Below are positions 36,044-45,877 of a stretch of DNA of 64,000 nucleotides, in pieces (the first letter of the stretch is position 1; each line of letters starts with the position of its first letter). The DNA is taken from NCBI RefSeq assembly GCF_015160855.1, contig NZ_CP063373.1, positions 5,828,001 through 5,892,000 of the forward strand, written 5' to 3'. The position numbers and the translations under genes were made by a program. The notes beneath the pieces are model-generated. The model did not search any database and had not been told where the DNA came from. It worked only from the letters and a program-made list of their open reading frames with translations. Source of the DNA: Streptomyces ferrugineus. Lineage in GTDB: Bacteria > Actinomycetota > Actinomycetes > Streptomycetales > Streptomycetaceae.

Positions 36044-36274
36044 AGTCCTCGCCCCCTCGGATCGGCATCGTCCCCCGTCACGTCCAGCCAACTCCGATAC
36101 CGCCCGGGGCACATGAGCCGGGCGTCCCGGAAGGAGGGCTGGAGCGGCCCTTGCGGGAACGGCGATCGCCCTCGGTGCCCTGGGCGGGCGGGAATGACCG
36201 TCCTTGCACGCAGGCCCGGCGGGCCCATGTCGATCGCCGCGTCCGGCGTGCGCGTTGCCGTCGCGCGCGGCTCG

Positions 36275-36997
36275 TCAGCGGGGTTCGACGACTCCCGGAG
36301 GCCGTATCAGCGCCGTGTCGTCGAGGGGGTCCGGGTCGAGGACGGGGCGCCGAGGCGGGCCCAGCAGCTCGCAGTCCACGCCCACGACGCCCTCCACGGC
36401 GCGGGTCAGCCATGTCACGAGGGGTACGACCGTGGTGTCGCGCACGCGGCCGGTGATTCGCACGACTCCTTCGTGCACCTCCACCCGGATCGCGTCCTCC
36501 GCCTCGGGGAAGAGTCGGGCGACGACCTCGTGCCGTACCTCCTCGGCGATGGACTCGTCGTCCCGCAGGAATCCCTTGAGCAGGTCGGAGCGGCTGACGA
36601 TGCCCTTCAGCACCCCGCCGCCGTCGACGACCGGCAGCCGCTTGACTCCGCGGTGCGCCATGCTCCGGGCGGCCCGGGCCAGGGTGTCGTGCTCGCCGGC
36701 GGTGACGGCCGGCGTCGTCATCAGCTGCTCGGCGGTACGCGCGTCGGCCTTGGTGAGGGCGGCGAGTTCGGTCGGCGGGACGGACGGGCCGGGGTCGCTC
36801 TCCCTGAACTCCTCCTTGCGCAGCAGGTCCGCCTCGGAGACGACGCCGATGACCTTGTTCTCGTCGTCCACGACCGGCAGGGCGCTGACGTTCCACCGGT
36901 CCATGGCCTTGGCGATGTCCTTGAAGGTCGCTCCGCGCCGGACGGCCACGACGGTGCGGGTCATCACGTCGCTCACGAAGCTCGGGGTGCCGTTCAT
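36275..36997 (-). CDS. CBS-pair plus BON domain protein (copy 4)
   Basis: ATG 36997 with GGAGG five bases upstream gives 240 residues. CBS motifs VSDVMTRTVVAVRRGATFKD and [23 protein letters not shown]-like VHEGVVRITGRVRDTTVVP and AVEGVVGVDCELLG. It sits 47 bases downstream of the third cNMP-fold gene on the same strand, so again the pair is cotranscribed, but with the same order cNMP then CBS. Its long C-terminal tail beyond the BON fold is specific to this copy. Confidence 0.86.
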   Translation of the reverse strand: MNGTPSFVSDVMTRTVVAVRRGATFKDIAKAMDRWNVSALPVVDDENKVIGVVSEADLLRKEEFRESDPGPSVPPTELAALTKADARTAEQLMTTPAVTAGEHDTLARAARSMAHRGVKRLPVVDGGGVLKGIVSRSDLLKGFLRDDESIAEEVRHEVVARLFPEAEDAIRVEVHEGVVRITGRVRDTTVVPLVTWLTRAVEGVVGVDCELLGPPRRPVLDPDPLDDTALIRPPGVVEPR

Positions 36998-37044
36998 GAT
37001 GTCCTCCGGCGGTATGCGATGCGGGCGACGGACGGGGCCGGGAG

Positions 37045-37509
37045 TCACCCCCGCGATCCGCTGCCGTAGGGGGCGTACAGGTCCAGGAGCCGGGTGCGGG
37101 CGACCTGGAGGCGGCGGGCCACCACGTCGCCGACCCACATGGTGATCGCGTGGCCCGTCTCGGGATCGTCCAGGCACATGCGGCGCACGGCCTCGGCGTC
37201 GAACTCGTGGGCGGACACCGGCCCCACCGTCTCCGCGCCGAACTGCCAGGTGTGCGGCGGGAACAGCCAGGACCAGCCCAGCAGGTCTCCGAATCCCAGC
37301 GTCTCGAGCACGACCGGCCGACGCCCGGGCACCCTCATGTCGAGGGCCACCGCGCCGGACCGGATGATCCAGAAGTGGTCGGCCCGCCTGCCCTCGTCGA
37401 ACAGACGGATGCCGGACGGGTAGCGCGCCTCGTGTGCCAGGGTCATCAGCCTGCCGCGGTACTCGGCGGACAGGAGCCTGGGCAGGCGGGACACCGTCAT
37501 GCTCGTCAT
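37045..37509 (-). CDS. Single-domain cyclic-nucleotide-binding-fold protein (copy 3)
   Basis: ATG 37509 with GGAGG upstream gives 154 residues. It shares RLFDEGRRADHFWIIRSG, LLGWSWLFPPHTWQFGAE, HEFDAEAVRRMC and the exact ending LLDLYAPYGSGSR with the copies at 551 and 19822. No HTH and the same GWSW replacement in the ligand cassette. Divergent from USP-6 across a spacer containing two perfect palindromes. Confidence 0.8.
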   Translation of the reverse strand: MTSMTVSRLPRLLSAEYRGRLMTLAHEARYPSGIRLFDEGRRADHFWIIRSGAVALDMRVPGRRPVVLETLGFGDLLGWSWLFPPHTWQFGAETVGPVSAHEFDAEAVRRMCLDDPETGHAITMWVGDVVARRLQVARTRLLDLYAPYGSGSRG

Positions 37510-37609
37510 GGTCTGCCTCCTCGTCCACCGGCCACCGGCCACCGACACGGCCGTGGTCCGGACGTACGTCTCCTGATTCCAGACTCGGTCACAGGCGTGG
37601 GGACGGCAT

Positions 37610-37623
37610 GGGCCGAGCGGCCC
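37610..37623. promoter_or_regulatory. GGGCCG-N2-CGGCCC box (AG centre)
   Basis: Perfect arms with AG centre, about 100 bases upstream of the cNMP-fold gene (start 37509) and 190 upstream of USP-6. Confidence 0.62.
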
Positions 37624-37688
37624 TATGTCCAGGGTCCCAGTGGGCACACGTGGGACGGCGTCGTGATCGCCGTGCGCGGCGGCACCCA

Positions 37689-37702
37689 GGGCCGTTCGGC
37701 CC
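37689..37702. promoter_or_regulatory. GGGCCG-N2-CGGCCC box (TT centre)
   Basis: Perfect arms with TT centre, about 108 bases before the USP-6 start at 37810; 79 bases from the neighbouring box, so each divergent gene has its own copy at the same distance. Confidence 0.65.
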
Positions 37703-37809
37703 ACCGGCGAGGCCACGCAGCCCCTGCCGCCGCCGGCCCCGGCGCGAAAGCCTGAGAGTGCCAAGTCCGGCGCACCGTGCGCGGACGGCCGATCGGGGAG
37801 GTGTTGGTC

Positions 37810-38700
37810 GTGCGGCGCCCTGTTGTCGTAGGACTGGACGGTTCCAACGAAAGCCTCGCCGCCGCCGACTGGGCGGCCAGGGAAGCATTGCGGCGCGGCC
37901 TGTCGCTGCGCCTCGTCCACGCGTTCGAGGGGCTGCCCTCCGCCGCGTCGGACCTGCCGGAGCTCGCGGCACCGCAGTACCGGGCGGGACGGATCCTGCG
38001 CGAGGCTGCGGACCTTCTGGGCGAGCGCTACCCCCAGGTGTCCCTCAGCACCGAGCAGATCGCCCGGGCCGCCCCGGAGGCCCTCGTCGACGCGGGCGCC
38101 GACGCCGAGCTCCTGGTGCTCGGCAGCCGGGCGTTCAGCGGATTCGGCGGGTTCATGGCCGGCTCGGTGGCGCAGGCGACCGTCGCCCGTGTGGCGCGGC
38201 CCGTCGTGCTCGTGCGCGCCGACCAGAGCCTGGCGGACGAGCATGTGCCGGACGCCGACGGCCGGCCGTCGGCGCACACCCCGTACCGGCCCGTCGTGCT
38301 CGGCGTGGACCCGGTCCATCAGTCCGAGGAACTGATCGCGTTCGCCTTCGAGAGCGCCAGGCTGCGCGCCGCCCCGCTCAGGGTGGTGTACGCCTGGCAG
38401 CTCCCGTACGTCCAGGGGGCGGCGGCCGCGAAGGCGCGCAGGGCGGTGGGGGCGGCCGCGGCCAGGACGCTGGCCTCGGTGCTCGGGCGGTGGCGGGAGA
38501 AGTTCCCCACGGTGGAGGTCGTCGAGCTGGCGGAGGAGGGCAGCGCCGCACAGCGGCTGCTGCACGCCACCGAGGACGCCGGTCTGCTGGTCGTCGGCCG
38601 CAGGGTCCGCCCGTCCAGGCTCGGCACGCACACCGGTCCGGTCGCCCACGCGGCGATCCACCACGCCAGGTGCCCGGTCGCCGTGATCGCGCACGAGTGA
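37810..38700 (+). CDS. Tandem-domain universal stress protein (USP-6)
   Basis: GTG 37810, eight bases after GGAGG, gives 296 residues. Domain 1: VVVGLDGSNESLAAADWAARE and LVLGSRAFSGFGGFMAGSVAQ; domain 2: VVLGVDPVHQSEELIAFAFE and VVGRRVRPSRLGTHTGPVAHA. Only 23 bases separate it from the oxidoreductase gamma-subunit gene, so this USP probably heads the 2-oxoacid:ferredoxin oxidoreductase operon and links it to the upstream stress promoter. Confidence 0.88.
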   Translation: MRRPVVVGLDGSNESLAAADWAAREALRRGLSLRLVHAFEGLPSAASDLPELAAPQYRAGRILREAADLLGERYPQVSLSTEQIARAAPEALVDAGADAELLVLGSRAFSGFGGFMAGSVAQATVARVARPVVLVRADQSLADEHVPDADGRPSAHTPYRPVVLGVDPVHQSEELIAFAFESARLRAAPLRVVYAWQLPYVQGAAAAKARRAVGAAAARTLASVLGRWREKFPTVEVVELAEEGSAAQRLLHATEDAGLLVVGRRVRPSRLGTHTGPVAHAAIHHARCPVAVIAHE

Positions 38701-38723
38701 GGCCGCACCCGAGGAGGGCGCCC

Positions 38724-39323
38724 ATGTTCCAGGTACGCATCCACGGCCGCGGTGGCCAGGGCGCCGTCACGGCGGCGGAGCTGCTGTCGGTGGCGGCCTT
38801 TTTCGAGGGCCGTCACGCACAGGCCTTCCCGAGCTTCGGGTCGGAGCGGACGGGGGCGCCGGTCATGGCGTTCTGCCGGATCGACGACCGTCCGATCCGG
38901 GTCCGTGAACCCGTCACCCGTCCCGACGCGCTGGTGATCCAGGACGCGACCCTGCTGCACCAGGTGAACGTCGTCGAAGGGCTCACGCCCGGCGGCTCGG
39001 TGCTGGTCAATTCGCCGGGCGACCCGGACGCTCTGGGCCTCACGTCGCTCACCGGGCCCGTCCTCACGGTCCCGGCCACCGCCATCGCCCTGCGTCACTT
39101 CGGTCGCCCGGTCCCGAACGTCGTCCTGCTCGGCGGCCTCGCCGCCCTCACCGGCTGTGTGACGATCGACTCGCTCGCCGACGCCGTACAGGGGCGTTTC
39201 CACGGCGAGTTGGGCAGCGCCAACGCGGCCGCGGCCCGGGAGGCGTACGCACACATCCGCGCCCGGCGACGCCGACAGCCCACGAACCCGCGGGGGGAGC
39301 CCGCCCATGCTCAAACAGACTGA
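38724..39323 (+). CDS. porC: 2-oxoacid:acceptor oxidoreductase gamma subunit
   Basis: 199 residues beginning MFQVRIHGRGGQGAVTAAEL, the gamma-domain signature, with FPSFGSERTGAPVMAF and VLVNSPGDP. It is one of the three core polypeptides of pyruvate or 2-oxoglutarate:ferredoxin oxidoreductases. Its end overlaps the alpha gene by 17 bases. The separate gamma, alpha, beta arrangement is of the pyruvate/2-ketoisovalerate type; substrate not proven. Confidence 0.9.
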   Translation: MFQVRIHGRGGQGAVTAAELLSVAAFFEGRHAQAFPSFGSERTGAPVMAFCRIDDRPIRVREPVTRPDALVIQDATLLHQVNVVEGLTPGGSVLVNSPGDPDALGLTSLTGPVLTVPATAIALRHFGRPVPNVVLLGGLAALTGCVTIDSLADAVQGRFHGELGSANAAAAREAYAHIRARRRRQPTNPRGEPAHAQTD

Positions 39324-40548
39324 GGGCTCGCGTGCGGTCGCCGAGACCGTCGCGTACTGCCGTCCCGAAGTGATCGCCGCCTACCCGATCTCCCCGCAGA
39401 CGCACATCGTCGAGGAGCTCAGCCGGCTGGTGAAGTCCGGTGCGCTCAAGCCCTGCGAGTACGTCAACGTCGAGTCGGAGTTCGCCGCGATGTCCCTGTG
39501 CATCGGGGCGTCCGCGGCCGGCGCCCGTGCCTACACGGCCACCGCGAGCCAAGGCCTGCTGTACATGGTGGAGGCCCTCTACAACGCCTCCGGCCTGGGC
39601 CTGCCCATCGTGATGACGGTCGCCAACCGGGCGATCGGCGCGCCCATCAACATCTGGAACGACCACAGCGACGCCATGTCCCAGCGCGACTCGGGCTGGA
39701 TCCAGCTGTACGCGCGCGACAACCAGGAGGCCGCCGATCTGCATCCGCAGGCGTTCCGGCTGGCCGAGGAGCTGTCGCTGCCGGTGATGGTGTGCATGGA
39801 CGGCTTCGTGCTGACGCACGCCTGGGAGCGCATCGAGGTGCCGGAGCGGGCACAGGTCGACGCGTTCCTGCCGGCGTACGAGCCACGCCAGGTCCTGGAC
39901 CCCGCGGAGCCGGTGTCGATCGGCGCCATGGTCGGTCCGGAGGCCTTCACCGAGGTGCGCTATCTGGCGCACGCCAAGCAGATGCAGGCACTGGAGGCGA
40001 TCCCGCGGGTCGCCGAGGAGTTCCGGGCGGTCTTCGGACGCGCCTGCGGCGGGCTGGTCCAGCCGTACGCCTGTGAGGACGCCGAGACGATCGTCGTGGC
40101 GCTCGGTTCGGTGCTTGGCACGATCTGCGACGTCGTCGACGAGATGCGCGAGCGCGGGGTGCGGATCGGGGCGCTGGGCATCACGTCGTTCCGCCCGTTC
40201 CCGCTGGACGCGGTGCGGGCCGTGCTCGGCAGGGCCCGCCAAGTGGTCGTGCTGGAGCGGGCGTTCGCCGTCGGCATCGGCGGGATCGTGTCCGCGAACG
40301 TACGCACGGCGCTGTCCGGGATCCACCTCGACGGCCGCACCGTGGTCGCGGGGCTCGGCGGGCGGGCGATCACCAAGGCGTCGCTGCACCGGCTGTTCGA
40401 CGACGCGATGGCCGGACGCCTCGACCCGCTGACCTTCCTGGATCTCGACACCGAACTGGTGGAGCGGGAGCTGGCGCGGATGGCACGCACCCGCAGGTCC
40501 GGGCCGTCGGCCGAGAACATCCTGCGCGATGTGGGGAGCGACCGATGA
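39307..40548 (+). CDS. porA: 2-oxoacid:ferredoxin oxidoreductase alpha subunit
   Basis: 413 residues with GSRAVAETVAYCRPEVIAAYP and ISPQTHIVEELSRL, ESEFAAMSLCIGASAAGARA and TATASQGLLYMVEALYNASG, characteristic of PorA, and a C-terminal domain (VVVLERAFAVGIGGIVSANV). It binds the pyrimidine part of thiamine diphosphate with the beta subunit. In the complex it oxidises pyruvate with CoA to acetyl-CoA, CO2 and reduced ferredoxin; this O2-sensitive enzyme fits a hypoxic lifestyle. Overlaps porB by four bases. Confidence 0.92.
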   Translation: MLKQTEGSRAVAETVAYCRPEVIAAYPISPQTHIVEELSRLVKSGALKPCEYVNVESEFAAMSLCIGASAAGARAYTATASQGLLYMVEALYNASGLGLPIVMTVANRAIGAPINIWNDHSDAMSQRDSGWIQLYARDNQEAADLHPQAFRLAEELSLPVMVCMDGFVLTHAWERIEVPERAQVDAFLPAYEPRQVLDPAEPVSIGAMVGPEAFTEVRYLAHAKQMQALEAIPRVAEEFRAVFGRACGGLVQPYACEDAETIVVALGSVLGTICDVVDEMRERGVRIGALGITSFRPFPLDAVRAVLGRARQVVVLERAFAVGIGGIVSANVRTALSGIHLDGRTVVAGLGGRAITKASLHRLFDDAMAGRLDPLTFLDLDTELVERELARMARTRRSGPSAENILRDVGSDR

Positions 40549-41552
40549 GTGCCGCGCGGCAGGTCAAGTTCTACCAGGTGGGCAGCTTCGCCGCCGGAAA
40601 CCGGCTGCTGGGCCCGGAGCTGCAGTCGGACCAGTCCGACCCGGCGCGGGCCAACGCGCTCACGTCCGGGCACCGCGCCTGCCAGGGCTGCGGTGAGGCG
40701 CTCGGCGCCCGCTACGTCCTGGACGCGGCACAGCGGGCGGCCGGCGGCAAGGTCATCGCGGTCAACGCGACGGGCTGCCTGGAGGTGTTCTCCACGCCGT
40801 ACCCGGAGACGTCGTGGCAACTGCCGTGGCTGCACTCCCTGTTCGGCAACGCGCCCGCCGTCGCCGCCGGGGTCGCGGCGGCGCTGCGGGCCAAGGGACG
40901 CACGGACGTCCGGGTCGTGGGGCAGGGCGGGGACGGCGGGTCGGTGGACATCGGCTTCGGCTGTCTGTCGGGCATGTTCGAGCGCGGCGACGACGTCCTG
41001 TACGTCTGCTACGACAACGAGGCGTACATGAACACCGGCGTCCAGCGCTCCGGCGCCACTCCCCCGGCGGCCCGCACGGCCACCACCCAGGCGGTCGGCG
41101 AGGAGCCCGGCGCGGCCTTCGGGCAGGGCAAGAGCCTGCCGCTGATCGCCATGGCCCACGAGATCCCGTACGTCGCCACGGCCACCGTCGCCGGACTGCG
41201 CGACCTGGAGGCCAAGGTGCACCGGGCGATGGGGATGCGCGGGGCCCGCTATCTGCACGTCCTGGTGCCCTGTCCGCTGGGTTGGGGCACGGCGTCCTGC
41301 GACACGGTGCGGATCGCGCGGCTCGCCGAACGCAGCGGTCTGTTCCCGGTGTTCGAGGCGGTCGACGGCGAGGTCACCGACGTGACGCCGATCCGGCGCC
41401 GGGTTCCGGTGGAGGAGTACCTGCGGCCGCAGAAGCGGTACCGGCACCTGTTCGAGCCCGAGGTCCGCTCGGACGTCGTCTCCCGCATCCAGCGGGCCGC
41501 CGACCGGAACATCGCCCGCTTCGGGCTGCTGGCCGAGGAGGCTGTGCCGTGA
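40545..41552 (+). CDS. porB: 2-oxoacid:ferredoxin oxidoreductase beta (TPP) subunit
   Basis: 335 residues with cluster-binding GHRACQGCGEALGARY, the thiamine-diphosphate motif GQGGDGGSVDIGFGCLSG and YDNEAYMNTGVQRSG typical of PorB. Together with PorA and PorC it forms the decarboxylating enzyme. There is no separate delta (ferredoxin-like) gene; the next gene carries 8-Fe-type cysteines and could fill that role. GTGA overlap with it argues for equimolar translation. Confidence 0.92.
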   Translation: MSAARQVKFYQVGSFAAGNRLLGPELQSDQSDPARANALTSGHRACQGCGEALGARYVLDAAQRAAGGKVIAVNATGCLEVFSTPYPETSWQLPWLHSLFGNAPAVAAGVAAALRAKGRTDVRVVGQGGDGGSVDIGFGCLSGMFERGDDVLYVCYDNEAYMNTGVQRSGATPPAARTATTQAVGEEPGAAFGQGKSLPLIAMAHEIPYVATATVAGLRDLEAKVHRAMGMRGARYLHVLVPCPLGWGTASCDTVRIARLAERSGLFPVFEAVDGEVTDVTPIRRRVPVEEYLRPQKRYRHLFEPEVRSDVVSRIQRAADRNIARFGLLAEEAVP

Positions 41553-43174
41553 AGGAGAAGCCGTTCGCGATCACCCTGGACGTGGGCTCCAGCCTGGCCA
41601 ACCGGACCGGCGCCTGGCGCACCGAGCGCCCCGAGTACGTCCACCGGCTCCCGCCGTGCAACCAGGCCTGCCCGGCCGGCGAGAACATCCAGCAGTGGCT
41701 GTTCCACGCGGAGAGCGGCGACTACGAGTCCGCCTGGCGGCAGTTGATGCGGGACAACCCGCTGCCCGCCGTCATGGGCCGGGTCTGCTACCACCCGTGC
41801 GAGACGGCCTGCAACCGGGTGCAGGTCGACAACGCCGTCGGCATCAACGCCGTCGAGCGCTTCCTGGGCGACGAGGCGATCAGGCGCGGCTGGCGGGTGG
41901 ACGCTGCGCCGGTGTCCTCCGGGAAGCACGTACTGGTCGTCGGCAGCGGCCCCGCCGGACTGTCGGCGGCGTATCATCTCCGGCTCCTCGGCCACGAGGT
42001 GACGATCCGCGAGGCACAGGAGCGCCCGGGCGGCATGATGCGCTACGGCATCCCGCGCTACCGCCTGCCGCGCGAGGTCCTGGACGCGGAGATCGACCGC
42101 GTTCTCGCGCTCGGCGTCGTCCTGGAGACCGGCACCCGCGTCGACGACGTGCTCGCCGCGCAGCGCGACGGCGGCTTCGACGCCGTGTTCCTGGCCGTGG
42201 GCGCGGGCATCGGCCGGCGTACGTACATCCCCGCGGGCGACAGCGCGCACATCCTCGACGCGGTGGGGCTGCTGGGCGGCATGGAGGGCCAGGGTCCGCC
42301 GCTGCTGGGCCGTACGGTCGCCGTCTACGGCGGCGGCAACACGGCCATGGACGCGGCCCGTACCGCGCGCAGGCTGGGCGCGACCGACGCCGTGGTGGTC
42401 TACCGGCGCACCCGGGACCGGATGCCGGCACACGACGAGGAGGTCGAGGAGGCCCTGGAGGAGGGCGTGCGGATGAAGTGGCTGTCCACCATCAAGCACG
42501 CCGACGGCGACCGTCTCACGATCGAGCGGATGCGGCTCGACGAGACGGGGTTCCCGCGGCCCACGGGCGAGTTCGAGGAACTGGACGCCGACACGGTGGT
42601 GCTGGCGCTGGGCCAGGACTCCGACCTGTCGCTGCTGAAGGGCGTGCCCGAGCTGGCCGTGGACCACGGCGTGGTGCGGGTCTCCGAGGGCCTGATGACC
42701 GGCCACCGGGGCATCTTCGCCGGTGGCGACATGGTGCCCGCCGAGCGCACGGTCACGGTGGCCGTGGGGCACGGGAAGAGGGCGGCGCGGCACATCGACG
42801 CGTATCTGCGCGGGACTTCGTACGAGGCGGGCGCCAAGCACGCTCCGGCCGGCTTCGACCGCCTCAACACCTGGTACTACTCGGACGCCCCCGCCTCGGT
42901 GCGGCACCGGCTCGAACTGGCCCGCCGTGTCTCGACGTTCGACGAGGTGGTGCAGGGACTGGACGAGTCCACGGCCCTGTTCGAGGCCCGGCGCTGCATG
43001 TCGTGCGGGAACTGCTTCGAGTGCGACAACTGCTACGGCGTCTGCCCGGACAACGCGATCACCAAGCTGGGGCCCGGGAAGGGATTCACGATCGACCTGG
43101 ACTTCTGCAAGGGGTGCGGGCTGTGCGTCGCCGAGTGCCCGTCCGGTGCGATCGAGATGGTGCCGGAGGAGTGA
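41549..43174 (+). CDS. GltD-like FAD/NAD(P) oxidoreductase with C-terminal dicluster ferredoxin
   Basis: GTG 41549 gives 541 residues. N-terminal FeS motifs PPCNQACPAGENIQ and CYHPCETACNR and a dihydropyrimidine/glutamate-synthase-type flavin part (VVGSGPAGLSAAYHLRLLG; VYGGGNTAMDAARTARRLG) are followed by a C-terminal ferredoxin domain, CMSCGNCFECDNCYGVCP and CKGCGLCVAECPSGAIE. In the position of PorD, it probably transfers POR electrons between ferredoxin and NAD(P), possibly with bifurcation as in NfnB-like proteins (inference). It ends the operon before a strong terminator. Confidence 0.88.
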   Translation: MKEKPFAITLDVGSSLANRTGAWRTERPEYVHRLPPCNQACPAGENIQQWLFHAESGDYESAWRQLMRDNPLPAVMGRVCYHPCETACNRVQVDNAVGINAVERFLGDEAIRRGWRVDAAPVSSGKHVLVVGSGPAGLSAAYHLRLLGHEVTIREAQERPGGMMRYGIPRYRLPREVLDAEIDRVLALGVVLETGTRVDDVLAAQRDGGFDAVFLAVGAGIGRRTYIPAGDSAHILDAVGLLGGMEGQGPPLLGRTVAVYGGGNTAMDAARTARRLGATDAVVVYRRTRDRMPAHDEEVEEALEEGVRMKWLSTIKHADGDRLTIERMRLDETGFPRPTGEFEELDADTVVLALGQDSDLSLLKGVPELAVDHGVVRVSEGLMTGHRGIFAGGDMVPAERTVTVAVGHGKRAARHIDAYLRGTSYEAGAKHAPAGFDRLNTWYYSDAPASVRHRLELARRVSTFDEVVQGLDESTALFEARRCMSCGNCFECDNCYGVCPDNAITKLGPGKGFTIDLDFCKGCGLCVAECPSGAIEMVPEE

Positions 43175-43190
43175 GCCGGGTTCGGCGGGT

Positions 43191-43231
43191 GTGTCCGGCC
43201 GGCGCTCCCCTCACGGCCGCCGGCCGGACAC
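43191..43231. terminator. 14-bp stem terminator after the POR operon
   Basis: Perfect arms GTGTCCGGCCGGCG and CGCCGGCCGGACAC with a 13-base loop, 17 bases after the stop at 43174. Confidence 0.85.
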
Positions 43232-43621
43232 CGTATTCCCCGTCCCTCACGCGGGAGGCACCCGGGCGGGGAAGTCCGGTTCGGGGTCGGCGCGCCGTGG
43301 TGGGCGGCGCAGCGCCTCCCACGGGCGCGGCCGACATCGGCGGCCGGGGTCCGGGGCGCAGTTCACCACCATAGGCGGCCCCTGCCCCGGCGAGGAGGGT
43401 CGTGCGAGGACCTCTCTGTTCCGGCGCACCGTCGAATCCGGTCGTTCTCGCTGGCGCCGCCGGATGGCGGGCAGCGCCGCTCCATGTCCGGCTGCCGAAG
43501 CCGAGCCCGTGCAGAGCCCTCCCTCGGAAGGGGCGGCCGCCGCCATGAGTCGGCGTCAGCGGCGGCCGCCGGCGCGAGAACCCGTGTGGCCACTCGACCA
43601 CGAGGTCCCGCAGGACCGTCC

Positions 43622-43744
43622 TCACGGCACCTGGCGCGCGCGGGAGTACGCCCCAGCTCGAACGGCCGGAGGACGAGGGGAGGCGAGTACCGCGAGGGGC
43701 GCCACGATGATCCCGACCGTCGAAAGTGTCACCCGGAACCTCAT
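43622..43744 (-). CDS. Possible small hydrophobic peptide
   Basis: ATG 43744 is preceded by GGAGG at 5-6 bases, and codes for 40 residues: MRFRVTLSTVGIIVAPLAVL then a polar tail (RPPAVRAGAYSRARQVP). The start looks like a signal or membrane segment. No family recognised. It is the only candidate target on the minus strand for the operator-like palindrome at 43998, about 250 bases upstream. It may equally be chance. Confidence 0.3.
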   Translation of the reverse strand: MRFRVTLSTVGIIVAPLAVLASPRPPAVRAGAYSRARQVP

Positions 43745-43997
43745 GACGACCCTCCCCCTCCGGCCGGCCCTTCCGTGCCGCCGCCGGTGTATGCCGGGCC
43801 CGCCGACACCGCGGAACCGCGCGTCCCCAGCACGGCCCGTGTCGGCCTGACGCGGGCCCGGCACGGGCAGGGTGACCCGCCTGCCCTTCCCGAGAAGCCG
43901 CACGAGGCGTTCACATCCGCCGATGTGGCCCCGTGAGCCGGGTTTCAGCCTGGCACCGCGGTCCTTGGCCCGGCAGATCCGAAGGTCCCCAGCGAGG

Positions 43998-44011
43998 GGG
44001 CCGAACGGCCC
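43998..44011. promoter_or_regulatory. GGGCCG-N2-CGGCCC box (AA centre), orphan
   Basis: Perfect palindrome located 16 bases downstream of the sensor-kinase stop codon, not in front of any large gene. Leftward transcription would run into the 43622-43744 region. Confidence 0.55.
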
Positions 44012-44026
44012 AGGCGCCGGCGCCGC

Positions 44027-45796
<1,770 letters not shown>

Positions 45797-45877
45797 TTAC
45801 GGTCACGTGCCACGGTAACGGTCCAGGACGGGGGACGGTATGGGATCAGGCTCCGGTGGCCGGAGCGGGATTCCCGG

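Larger units (their letters stand above)
43232..44026. other. Long gene-poor interval between POR operon and sensor kinase
   Basis: About 800 bases without a convincing large gene. All longer frames here have the arginine/proline-rich composition of shadows. It contains one possible 40-codon minus-strand ORF (43622-43744) and a perfect palindrome at 43998-44011. I see no tRNA or recognisable pseudogene. Confidence 0.6.
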
